36,574 nt of DNA from an uncultured Chlorobiaceae bacterium (lineage in GTDB: Bacteria > Bacteroidota > Chlorobiia > Chlorobiales > Chlorobiaceae): assembly GCA_903939765.1 (NCBI GenBank), contig CAJAIK010000008.1:1-36574 (forward strand), read 5' to 3'. The translations under genes and the position numbers were made by a program. The notes beneath the pieces are model-generated. The model was not told the DNA's origin. It saw only the letters and a program-made list of their open reading frames with translations, and did no database searches. Shown here piece after piece: positions 1 through 7,543 of this stretch; position 1 is the first letter of the stretch; each line of letters begins with the position of its first letter.

Positions 1-1161
1 CATGGTGTCCTCTATATGAACACCTCGGTAGAAGTGTGGGATCCTTATACAGGGGTTGAGACGAAGCACCCTGCCGAAAGAACACTCTACTGGCGGCATA
101 TGAACATCCGCCGCATGACTGCACAGTGGAAAGATAAAGGTGTCACGGCGGTGCTTGAGCATGGCGCCAATCCCGGATTGATATCGCATTTTACCAAACA
201 AGGGTTACTTGATATTGCCAGCGCAGTCATTGCGCGGAACAAGGTCGGCCCAGCTCAAGCCGAAATTATTAAAGAGTTGGCCGAAAAAAGAATTTTCAAT
301 GAGCTGGCTATGGAGCTTGGCGTCAAAGTGATTCACTGCTCTGAAAGGGATACGCAAATTTCTGATGTTCCAAAACAGGTTGACGAGTTTGTCAATACCT
401 GGAGTGTCGAGGGATTCCGGGAAGAGGGTATGACAACGGCTGAAATGGGTTGGGGAACACATGAAAAAGAGCTTCCACAATTTGCCTATACCCATACTGA
501 TGGGCCACAAAACCAGATTTGTCTTGCCAAAATGGGGATTAATACCTGGGTGTGCTCCTGGGTGCCTGATTATGATATACGTGGCATGGTCGTCCGCCAT
601 GGCGAGGCTTTTACGATTTCAGACTATCTTACTGTTTCTAAAGAGGGGCAAGCCATCTACCGTCCGACGGTACATTACGCCTATTGTCCGAGTGATGCCG
701 CCATTACCTCTCTGCATGAGCTGCGTGGTTATGATTACAGACTTCAGTCCAATTTCAGAATTATGAATGATGAGATCATCAAGGGTTCTGATATTCTTGG
801 TGCATTACTGATGGGTCATGCCTTTAATTCCTGGTGGACAGGCTCCGACCTGAGCATAGAGCAATCCAGGGCGCTGGTACCTCATCAGAATGCTACCACC
901 ATGCAGGTGGCAATATCCGTGGTCGCAGCCTGTATGTGGATGATCGAAAATCCTGACAAGGGTGTTGTTGTGCCAGATAATATCGATCATGAATATATTC
1001 TTGGAATTGCAAAACCCTGGCTTGGCAACTTCATATCAAAAGCTTCCGATTGGACACCTCTAAAATACAATCCAAACTTTTTTGCAGGGTTTAATACACC
1101 TGATATTGATGAAACAGATCCCTGGCAGTTCAAGAACTTCCTTATTACCGATAATGATTAA
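1..1161 (+). CDS. hss: Homospermidine synthase, C-terminal part (5' end outside window)
   Basis: The reading frame is open from the first base (HGVLYMNTSVEVWDPY...), so the ATG at 16 is probably internal. Family members are about 470-480 residues; about 386 are present here. The stretch resembling YINT-x-VE-x-W, the following HGANPG region and the C-terminal WW/LSIEQSR/NATTMQVA segment fit bacterial homospermidine synthase of the saccharopine dehydrogenase-like fold. The enzyme makes homospermidine from putrescine (or putrescine plus spermidine) using NAD+ without net redox change; the N-terminal Rossmann motif would lie upstream of the window. An ornithine-decarboxylase-type gene starts 15 bp downstream, which would supply putrescine, so the two are read as a polyamine operon. 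The family call comes from recognised motifs and context, not from a search. Confidence 0.8.
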   Translation, partial: HGVLYMNTSVEVWDPYTGVETKHPAERTLYWRHMNIRRMTAQWKDKGVTAVLEHGANPGLISHFTKQGLLDIASAVIARNKVGPAQAEIIKELAEKRIFNELAMELGVKVIHCSERDTQISDVPKQVDEFVNTWSVEGFREEGMTTAEMGWGTHEKELPQFAYTHTDGPQNQICLAKMGINTWVCSWVPDYDIRGMVVRHGEAFTISDYLTVSKEGQAIYRPTVHYAYCPSDAAITSLHELRGYDYRLQSNFRIMNDEIIKGSDILGALLMGHAFNSWWTGSDLSIEQSRALVPHQNATTMQVAISVVAACMWMIENPDKGVVVPDNIDHEYILGIAKPWLGNFISKASDWTPLKYNPNFFAGFNTPDIDETDPWQFKNFLITDND

Positions 1162-1176
1162 AACAGAATACACCTG

Positions 1177-2316
1177 ATGACAGCTCAACATTTAAAACAA
1201 TTGGCTTTAGAGCATGGCACGCCCCTGTTTGTGGTCGATCATGAAGTATTGCGCGCTAATTACCGCGAGTTTAAACAGCATCTTCCAAGGGTTCAGGCCT
1301 ATTTTGCCGTTAAAGCCAACTCCTCAAAAGAAATAGTTAAAACCTTCTATGATGCTGGTGCCAGCTTTGATGTTGCATCAATGCCCGAGTTTCTTACTGT
1401 TTATGAAAATATTAAAAGCCTGACGCCTGAAGAGCAACAGGATTTTATCTGGGACAAGATCATCTATGCGAATCCGATAAAGCCAATACCTACTCTGAAG
1501 GAACTCGACCGTTACAAGCCGCTGGTCACCTTTGATAATGAAGATGAAATAGCGAAAATCGCGACCTATGCACCGAACACGGGTCTTATTTTACGCATCA
1601 AAGTCCCTAATACGGGAGCGATGGTAGAACTCTCTTCCAAATTCGGTGCAGATCCTGGCGAAGCTGTTGATCTTATAGACAAAGCATTCAAGAAAGGGCT
1701 GGTGGTCGAAGGTTTAAGCTTCCATGTCGGCAGTCAATGCACAAATTTCCAGAATTATGTTCAAGCCCTTAATCTGGCATCCAATATTTTCAAGGAGTCG
1801 TGGGAAAGAGGGTATAAGCAGGTAAAAATTCTTGATATTGGCGGCGGTTTTCCCGCTCCTTACGACAACAGCGTAAAACCTTTTGCCGAGCTTGCCGTAA
1901 TGCTGAATTCCGAATTTGACCGGCTCTTTCCGCCCGACATTGAAATCATAGCCGAACCCGGAAGATTTTTAGTGGCAACTGCCGCCTGGGTCGTGATGGA
2001 GATTATAGGTACAGCTTATCGTGACGGCAAACGATGTTATTACGTCAATGACGGGGTTTATCATACCTTTTCAGGCATTATCTTTGATCACTGCGAGTAT
2101 CCTTTAAAATCATTCAAAGAGGGCAATGAAAAAATGTGTGCGGTTTATGGCCCCACCTGTGATGCTCTCGACACGATCACGATGGCCAATCTTTTACCCG
2201 TAGACCTTGCGATAGGGGATTTGCTTTACAGTGAAAATATTGGTGCCTACAGTCATGCATCATCGACCTTTTTTAATGGGTTTCCGCCTGCAAAGGTTTT
2301 GCATATAAATAGATAG
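1177..2316 (+). CDS. Ornithine decarboxylase-type PLP enzyme (fold III, group IV decarboxylase)
   Basis: 379 residues, a normal length for a eukaryotic-type ornithine/diaminopimelate/carboxynorspermidine decarboxylase. The PLP lysine is in YFAVKANSS (Lys46). HVGSQ, the glycine-rich DIGGGFP phosphate-binding loop and AEPGRFLV follow in order. The catalytic cysteine motif GPTCDALD (Cys328) near the C-terminus is the form typical of ornithine decarboxylase and is donated across the dimer interface. Expected reaction: ornithine to putrescine plus CO2 in the cytosol. It sits 15 bp behind the homospermidine synthase gene, and the pair would convert ornithine to homospermidine. Lysine/ornithine dual specificity cannot be excluded. 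No terminator with a T-run is evident directly after the stop. Confidence 0.8.
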   Translation: MTAQHLKQLALEHGTPLFVVDHEVLRANYREFKQHLPRVQAYFAVKANSSKEIVKTFYDAGASFDVASMPEFLTVYENIKSLTPEEQQDFIWDKIIYANPIKPIPTLKELDRYKPLVTFDNEDEIAKIATYAPNTGLILRIKVPNTGAMVELSSKFGADPGEAVDLIDKAFKKGLVVEGLSFHVGSQCTNFQNYVQALNLASNIFKESWERGYKQVKILDIGGGFPAPYDNSVKPFAELAVMLNSEFDRLFPPDIEIIAEPGRFLVATAAWVVMEIIGTAYRDGKRCYYVNDGVYHTFSGIIFDHCEYPLKSFKEGNEKMCAVYGPTCDALDTITMANLLPVDLAIGDLLYSENIGAYSHASSTFFNGFPPAKVLHINR

Positions 2317-2667
2317 TTCAAGAAATAATCAAAAAATCCGTCCCGGCACTGTAGAGCCTGCATGGTCGGCAATTGTCAATTTGGATAGAGAGCGTTTGCA
2401 AAAAATAAGAGCTGTACAGCGAATATCGATGTAACGCTCTCTCGTCAGTTTGCGGTAGCGCGTCTGCTCGATATCCTCAACCTTTACACTCCTTCAGCCC
2501 CGCCTCTGCGCCGAGGTGTGTAAGTGGTCGACTTTAAACTCTTTTTGGTGGCTCGAACAACAACAAACCAACACGACCGTTCGAGGTATTGTAACAGGCG
2601 CCTCGGTTACGGTCGTAAGTGTAAATTGGTTTTGTTTTTTTGCCGACGACTGACAGACTGCTTGAAG
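2317..2667. other. Intergenic stretch between convergent genes
   Basis: About 350 bp between the decarboxylase stop and the autotransporter stop. No convincing gene is seen on either strand; the short frames at 2524-2844 and 2607-2798 overlap the autotransporter end and have no coding character. It contains one long imperfect stem (annotated separately) and no clear T-run terminator for either flanking gene. Confidence 0.5.
2387..2442. repeat. Inverted repeat with nested palindrome
   Basis: AGAGAGCGTT at 2387-2396 is matched exactly by AACGCTCTCT at 2433-2442. Almost at the centre is the perfect 10-bp palindrome GCTGTACAGC (2411-2420). There is no T-run after either arm, so it is not a standard terminator. 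It could be an RNA structure, a protein-binding palindrome or a remnant of a mobile element. Confidence 0.4.
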
Positions 2668-5667
2668 TTAGAACCTGATCGTGTAAGTACCATAAGCCGA
2701 TATGGTGCTGCTGTTACTAAAGGCTTCTTCTCTATACATCGCGCTGAATTCCAGTTGTTGACTGTTATTAATCGATACTGTCGTGCCAATGCTGGCAACA
2801 GGTCTTGTCTTGTTGATGTTCGTATTAAATACGATTGGGTTTAGAGCTGAAATGATTGGGCTGGTCGCCGTGTAATTGGCGCTGTTGTAACTTGCATCAT
2901 GTTCAACACCAGCACTGCCATGTAACGAAACTCTGTCAGTAAGCCTGCCCGCCCAACGAATACCCGCCAAGAGCGTCGTTGTGGTTTGGCTGAGGCTGGC
3001 ATACGAAAGTGGTGATGTTACCGTGTCACTTGCAGCTTCTGTGTAGCCATCTGCTTTTACATCAGTATAACGAATGCCTGCATACGGCGATGCAATCCAA
3101 TGGCCCTGCATCTCAACCGCATAACTACCAACCAAAGAGAGTGCCTGGCTGATAAGGTTTGTCGAGCCCGAACCTGCGTCAGAAGTCCCCACCACTGCAC
3201 GGGTGACGGTCATGTCTGAATTATTGTAACCAGCGGCTACTTTCACTTGCGCCCCTAAACCATCTTGTCTTGCTTGCCATGCACCAAAGGCACCGAATAA
3301 TGGGCTCTGTTGTCTTAACTGAATCCCTTCAGGTAAAGATGAAGATATGCCCTGGTCAAAATACAAGCCTGCACGCACATGTTCATTTACACGGTAACCG
3401 CCAATAACTAAAGCTCCAGTACTATGGTTGCTGTAACGACCACCGACTGAGATACTTAGATTATTTTTATCAAACGATGAGCAGTCATAATCCAGGCCAT
3501 TATTAATGACTGAAGTTTGCAGGCTGAAGATGTTTTGCAGGGCCTGGGCATTGTTTGCTAATGATTGCTGGGTGTCAACGGTTGAAGCCCGTAGTGTCAA
3601 GTATGCATTATTAGCGTCATAACTCAGGTAGTAATCCAATGCGCTGAAGGTGGATAAGTTACCCGAGGCGCTTGAGAATGAGCCGCTTAACCCAGATGAA
3701 GTCAGCAGCGTATACGTTTTTTTTGTGTAAATGCCACTGCTGGCATCAATGGTAAAACTTCCGGCAAGGCTCGCTGTGCCAGTGACGGCTAAAATGCTGT
3801 TAGCCGCAGGCGTAATTGATGTGGTGAGATTTGCACCACTGTTTTGCACATAATTACCGCTAAGCGTCAATGTACCAATCGAACCTCCAGGAGCGACCGT
3901 GCCGTTATTCGTCACTGAACCAACAATACCACCGTGACCAGCTAACGTAGCGCCAGAAGATACGGTCACATCACTAACCAACCCTGCAGTGTTATCAGCT
4001 TCCGATGAGCCCACCATCAAGGTGCCACCACTTGAAATCGAAGTGCCACTTGTGAAGGTATTACTCCCGTTCATGCTGGTAGTACCCCCGAGCACATTCA
4101 AATTCTGAAAATTGAGAATAGTTCCGCCCGCAAAAGTCTGTGTGCCATGGGTTTGCAGTATGTTGGTACCCGTGCCGCCATCGATGGTACCGATGACCGT
4201 GCCGCCGAAGAGCTGGACAATATCGTCACCTTTACCTAAAGCAATGGCTTTTCCGCTACTGCTGCCATCGATGATCCCCCGGTTCATCATGGTAATGTTG
4301 GGGTTGGCAGGAACATTATCAGAGCGAACCCATATCGCTGCATTGGCTGCTCCACCACCCTGAATTGTTGCACCACTGTTGTTGTTGATTTGGACCGTGA
4401 AGCCACTCACGCTTGCTGGACCTTCCACAGTGATAGCTGAATCGGAGTCACCTCGAATCAAGCCGCCTGCATTATTGGTGACAACAGCATTTCCGTAGAT
4501 GGCCTCACGTGTTCCCGTGAGAGGGCCTGTCGTAATATCATTTCCCGAGAACGTTATGCCGCGGCCTACCGCATTGGTATTGCCTGAAGCGACAAGCCCT
4601 TCAATGGTGCCGGTGTTGATGATGGTGCCGCCGCCAATAGTGATTCCCTCGCTTTTAGCTACACCATCAGCAGAAATGGCAAAGGCGTTGATAGAGCGGA
4701 TGATGCCAGTATTGGTAATGTAGGCGAGCCCGTCTACGTCAATACCATCGCCGTCATGGCTGCCCGGAATACCACTAATTTCATGTCCATTTCCCGTAAT
4801 CGTGCCGTTATTGATGATGGTTGCGGTCTGGAGTGCACTGAAACCATCAAGATTGATGCCTGAACCATTGTCACCCTTGATGGTGCCACCGAGATTATTG
4901 GTGACGGTTGTGGTGAAAGCGATGTCAGATCCCGGACCGCCAGTGATACCATGGCGAGCACCCTCAATGAGACCGGTGCCGGGAGTTAACGAGGTAGCAA
5001 AACTCCAATTATTTGCGTTAGCAACGGTAACGCCCGTATTGTCTTGTACATCCACACCGTCACTGCTTGAGCCGCTTGTTGATGAAGAGATTATTTGCCC
5101 GGAATTGTTGACGAGACCATTCACGCCAGGCCGAACCGCGTCGGCTTGGGACGCCTGCATGATCCCTGTGGCAAAGTTGTTGACGGTGTTGGCACCCGTA
5201 ATCGCATAAAAATCCACCGCCTGACTTCCCCCAGCGGATGCATTTAGTGAAGTCATTGTGCCGTAGTTATTCAGCGTCACCGTGGCTACAGCCTTGGCCA
5301 TCTGAATAACATCCGCATCGGCCGACTGCATCAGCGCAGTTGAATTGCTGGTGCTGCCGTTATTGATAAGCAAGCCCGTCACGCCGGTGTTATCCCTGAT
5401 TAGGCGACCGGTACCGGTTTGCTTGATTGTGCCGTCGTTGTTCAGCGTAGCGTTGTTTCCGGTAATGGTTATTGCGATTGTGGAACCGCTAACTGAAAGG
5501 GTTCCCGTCGTGCTGACGGTGCCGGTTTGGCCGGCGGCGGACCCCAGGGTCTTTGCTACAGTGTCAGCGCCGTTAACAGTAAAATCGGCAGCCCATGCGC
5601 TTGAGGAAGCTAACTGAACCGTAAGGGCGAAGGCAATAATGGTGGTACGTGGGTATGGGTGGTACAT
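2668..5667 (-). CDS. Type Va autotransporter with beta-helical passenger
   Basis: 999 residues. A Sec signal peptide occupies roughly residues 1-27 (basic start, hydrophobic core, ending SSSAWA-A). The passenger is Gly/Asn/Thr/Ser-rich with many NNxGTI-, TGTIxG- and GDDIV-like turns, as in right-handed beta-helix passengers. Around residues 510-600 lies a passenger-associated repeat segment (FTSGTSISSGGTLMVG, VAPGGSIGTLTLSGNY), followed by a linker. The last about 270 residues look like an autotransporter beta-barrel with alternating strands and a terminal ...TYTIRF; the C-terminal Phe is the usual BAM recognition residue. The product should be surface-exposed or released; the ligand is unknown. 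It is monocistronic and convergent with the decarboxylase gene. The architecture resembles proteobacterial autotransporters, which suggests acquisition by transfer. Two 11-bp-period repeats lie 88-155 bp upstream of the start codon. Confidence 0.85.
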   Translation of the reverse strand: MYHPYPRTTIIAFALTVQLASSSAWAADFTVNGADTVAKTLGSAAGQTGTVSTTGTLSVSGSTIAITITGNNATLNNDGTIKQTGTGRLIRDNTGVTGLLINNGSTSNSTALMQSADADVIQMAKAVATVTLNNYGTMTSLNASAGGSQAVDFYAITGANTVNNFATGIMQASQADAVRPGVNGLVNNSGQIISSSTSGSSSDGVDVQDNTGVTVANANNWSFATSLTPGTGLIEGARHGITGGPGSDIAFTTTVTNNLGGTIKGDNGSGINLDGFSALQTATIINNGTITGNGHEISGIPGSHDGDGIDVDGLAYITNTGIIRSINAFAISADGVAKSEGITIGGGTIINTGTIEGLVASGNTNAVGRGITFSGNDITTGPLTGTREAIYGNAVVTNNAGGLIRGDSDSAITVEGPASVSGFTVQINNNSGATIQGGGAANAAIWVRSDNVPANPNITMMNRGIIDGSSSGKAIALGKGDDIVQLFGGTVIGTIDGGTGTNILQTHGTQTFAGGTILNFQNLNVLGGTTSMNGSNTFTSGTSISSGGTLMVGSSEADNTAGLVSDVTVSSGATLAGHGGIVGSVTNNGTVAPGGSIGTLTLSGNYVQNSGANLTTSITPAANSILAVTGTASLAGSFTIDASSGIYTKKTYTLLTSSGLSGSFSSASGNLSTFSALDYYLSYDANNAYLTLRASTVDTQQSLANNAQALQNIFSLQTSVINNGLDYDCSSFDKNNLSISVGGRYSNHSTGALVIGGYRVNEHVRAGLYFDQGISSSLPEGIQLRQQSPLFGAFGAWQARQDGLGAQVKVAAGYNNSDMTVTRAVVGTSDAGSGSTNLISQALSLVGSYAVEMQGHWIASPYAGIRYTDVKADGYTEAASDTVTSPLSYASLSQTTTTLLAGIRWAGRLTDRVSLHGSAGVEHDASYNSANYTATSPIISALNPIVFNTNINKTRPVASIGTTVSINNSQQLEFSAMYREEAFSNSSTISAYGTYTIRF

Positions 5668-5754
5668 ATTATTTTTTCTACGATCGTTTGTAAAATTTTA
5701 TTTATTCAATTGCTGTTACAATTCCGGGTTATGTAACAAAGTGCTGAACAATCA

Positions 5755-5771
5755 TGTTAAGATTCTGTTAA
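5755..5771 (-). promoter_or_regulatory. PhoB/PhoP-like direct repeat, proximal copy
   Basis: On the minus strand, towards the autotransporter, this reads TTAACAGAATCTTAACA: two perfect TTAACA hexamers with 5-bp spacing (11-bp period). That is the geometry of PhoP boxes in Bacillus (TTAACA repeats) and of the PhoB box in Escherichia coli. It ends 88 bp upstream of the start codon. Other OmpR-family regulators use similar repeats, so the regulator is inferred. Confidence 0.35.
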
Positions 5772-5805
5772 ACAAACAGTTCCAGTGCCATTATCACTCT
5801 ATCAA

Positions 5806-5822
5806 TGTTACTGTTCTGTTAA
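5806..5822 (-). promoter_or_regulatory. PhoB/PhoP-like direct repeat, distal copy
   Basis: On the minus strand this reads TTAACAGAACAGTAACA: TTAACA and GTAACA with the same 5-bp spacing. It starts 51 bp from the proximal copy and shares the TTAACAGAA core with it. Two repeats of the same form argue for an operator rather than chance, but the region is AT-rich. Confidence 0.3.
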
Positions 5823-5886
5823 AAATCATGGATAGGCCGGAAACCCCTGCTGTTTCATCCTGATTTGTAGCGAACGCCCTTCGTCC

Positions 5887-5920
5887 CTGCCCGAAGAGGT
5901 GGGAATCCACTCTTTGGCAG
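5887..5920. other. Long imperfect hairpin
   Basis: CTGCC..AAGAG.TGG on the left arm pairs with CCACTCTT.GGCAG on the right arm around a GAAT loop, with small bulges. There is no T-run on either side, so terminator function is unlikely. It lies between the autotransporter promoter region and the decayed cassette. Confidence 0.35.
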
Positions 5921-5976
5921 CATCATCCCCCGATTATTCCGCATAAAACTCGGTTTGATTTTTCCCGTAACTGCCG

Positions 5977-6011
5977 TTATCTCTTTTATTTGATGTGAAT
6001 AAATGAGATAA
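5977..6011. other. AT-rich hairpin immediately before a decayed gene
   Basis: TTATCTC (5977-5983) and TTATT (5986-5990) pair with AATAA (5998-6002) and GAGATAA (6005-6011) around a 7-nt loop. The right arm ends 2 bp before the ATG at 6014, so it could be an operator or a leader structure of the decayed cassette. Confidence 0.35.
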
Positions 6012-6013
6012 AT

Positions 6014-6337
6014 ATGAGGCAGTGTGCAAACTCAACCTCCAATGAAACCCGGGCTCATGCTCACCACTGTAAACTTGATGGCAGACCGCTGCAGTCGATG
6101 AGCATCACATCTCATCATGGCAAGTATTTTGCTTTACCCGGCACAGGCAAGGTGGTTCGCTATTAGGTCTTGAATGGTAGTGAACAGTTATTCGCCAGCC
6201 GCTCTAAATTGGTCTTGCCATCCGAAGAAGAGCTGCGAAAGGAGCTGGATCGGGAACGCACACTGTTATTGGAGCAGGCAGAAGTGTATCAAGCGGATGG
6301 GGGCGATAATGAGCAAAGCCGCTCGCAGCTTCCATGA
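6014..6337 (+). pseudogene. Decayed gene of unknown family, internal TAG
   Basis: From the ATG at 6014 one frame reads about 50 codons (..GKYFALPGTGKVVRY), hits TAG at 6164-6166, and continues in the same frame for 56 more codons (LNGSEQLFASRSKLVLPSEEELRKELDRERTLLLEQ..) to TGA at 6335. Both halves look like real protein: the first is globular and the second an acidic/basic helix. They read as one sequence broken by a single stop codon. I do not recognise the family firmly. The ATG of the next decayed gene lies inside its last codons, as in a compact operon. Confidence 0.45.
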
Positions 6338-6790
6338 GGAGCTGCTGCAAATGGATGATGGGCTTGTTCAACATGGGTAAGGGTGAAGGGGAGGATGAGT
6401 CTGTTATTTTGACCTCACTCTATCTTGAGAAACTGGGTTGTTTTCAGCTTGAGTTACTGCAGAAGAAAATCGAAGCAGCCACAGGCTTAAAATGAAAATG
6501 AAGTTGATACAGGCCGCAATAAACCGCAATGAACAGCCTGATTTACAGGCGATAGAGAAGTCCATAGATAAAAAATTCAGGGACTATTATGCTGAAATTG
6601 AGGCTCAAGCTGCCGCTTTGGATCAAGCAAAAGAGGTACTTTCACATCTGGTATCAGAAGAAGATACCCTGAAGCCGAAAAGAGTTGTTTCAGGTACTCT
6701 GCAAAAGACTTCACCCTGATTTGAATCCAGATCAAACGGAAAATGAAAAAGAGTGGTTTACATTACATAATCTCATCCAGCAATGCCACA
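6309..6790 (+). pseudogene. Frameshifted J-domain-like protein remnant
   Basis: Three consecutive frames join into one plausible protein: 6309-6380 (MSKAARSFHEELLQMDDGL..), 6373-6495 (..LTSLYLEKLGCFQLELLQKK..) and 6492-6719 (KMKLIQAAINRNEQPD..LSEEDTLKPK, coiled-coil-like). The frame then shifts at the A-run 6678-6681, where one extra A separates it from KELFQVLCKRLHPDLNPDQT. The KRLHPDLNPDQ segment resembles helix II and the HPD motif of DnaJ-like domains (HPD present). The frame is cut off inside the 3' end of the convergent phosphatase gene (stop at 6763), so the C-terminus is lost. The 6492/6493 ATGA junction could be natural overlap, but the A-run shift and truncation indicate decay. Confidence 0.55.
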
Positions 6791-7425
6791 ATCTCTTCCG
6801 GGTGGTGCACCAGAGATTTTGCTCCAAATTCAAGAAGCTCGCTTTCCGGCCGGAATCCCCAGAGGACGCCGAGGGGGTACATGCCGGCTCTTGTAGCGGT
6901 CAGCATGTCGATGCCGCTGTCGCCGATATAGAGGATTGAGGAGGGCTCTTCCTTGAGCATCCGGGCGACAAGCAGGGCGCCTTCGGGGTCAGGTTTGTGG
7001 GCTATGGCGCTGTGATGGCCCATGACTACATCGAAATCCCACTCTTTCAGGATTTCTTCTGCACAGAGTTGGGTGAAGTGATCGGCTTTGTTTGAAAGGA
7101 TTGCTTTTTTGATGCCGCGCTCGGTAAGCGTATTAAGCATGTTGCTGATGCCAGGGTAGGGATGCGAGTTTTTGTTCCAGTTGTCGGCATAGTGCGTCAT
7201 CAGCTCTTTGAGCAGCAAGTCAATGGTCTCCGGAGTTCCGGCCCCGTCGGGGAGTGCTTTTTTGACCAGCTCTCTCATGCCGTGCCCGACAAGAAAGCGG
7301 CACTCATCAACGGTATGGATGGGATAGTGATGGAAGGCAAGGACGCTGTTGAGGGTGTTGACAATATCCTGAAGGGTGTTGAGCAAGGTGCCGTCAAGGT
7401 CGAAGATAACTGCTTTGCAGGTCAT
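6763..7425 (-). CDS. gph: HAD-family phosphatase, phosphoglycolate phosphatase-like
   Basis: 220 residues from the ATG at 7425. An upstream in-frame ATG at 7467 would add 14 residues before the catalytic motif and is less likely. HAD motif I is IFDLDGTLLNT with nucleophile Asp9 and acid Asp11. Motif II is the Ser of AILSNKADH, motif III is the Lys of HKPDPEG, and motif IV is YIGDSGIDMLTA. The helical cap lies between motifs I and II (C1 type). Length and motifs fit phosphoglycolate phosphatase, which clears 2-phosphoglycolate; other small phosphate esters are possible. Its 3' end abuts the decayed cassette on the opposite strand. The chlorosome-type gene upstream on the same strand ends 118 bp away and has its own terminator, so the two are probably separate units. 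Confidence 0.8.
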   Translation of the reverse strand: MTCKAVIFDLDGTLLNTLQDIVNTLNSVLAFHHYPIHTVDECRFLVGHGMRELVKKALPDGAGTPETIDLLLKELMTHYADNWNKNSHPYPGISNMLNTLTERGIKKAILSNKADHFTQLCAEEILKEWDFDVVMGHHSAIAHKPDPEGALLVARMLKEEPSSILYIGDSGIDMLTATRAGMYPLGVLWGFRPESELLEFGAKSLVHHPEEIVALLDEIM

Positions 7426-7486
7426 GGTGGAGATTCTCTGGTTCTGGGGAATTCGCGAGCGTGTCAAAGAAAAAATTTATCGTGCA

Positions 7487-7524
7487 ATAAAAAAAGCACC
7501 CCATACCGACGGTATAAGGTGCTT
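7487..7524 (-). terminator. Rho-independent terminator of the chlorosome-type gene
   Basis: On the minus strand, GGTGCTT (7518-7524 strand arm) pairs with AAGCACC (7494-7500 arm), and an inner 5-bp stem (7503-7507 with 7511-7515) encloses a 3-nt loop. A T-run on the minus strand follows (A-run 7488-7495 on plus). It lies 20 bp after the stop of the 7544-7870 gene. Confidence 0.8.
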
Positions 7525-7543
7525 CTTTTATAAAAAAAGCCGC

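Larger units (their letters stand above)
5668..6013. other. Intergenic region upstream of the autotransporter
   Basis: About 350 AT-rich bp between the divergently placed autotransporter start and a decayed gene. It holds two TGTTAA/TGTTAC direct-repeat pairs and two hairpins (separate entries). I see no credible gene; the frame at 5639-5863 starts inside the signal-peptide codons and has no recognisable content. Confidence 0.5.

Noticed and set aside
4802-5209. Open frame of 135 codons on the plus strand within the autotransporter
   Set aside because: It is antisense to the repetitive Gly/Asn/Thr-rich passenger; the translation is low-complexity Pro/Val/Ser with no family signature.
5639-5863. 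Short plus-strand frame of 74 codons at the autotransporter start
   Set aside because: Overlaps the signal-peptide codons and the operator-like repeats; composition is non-coding.
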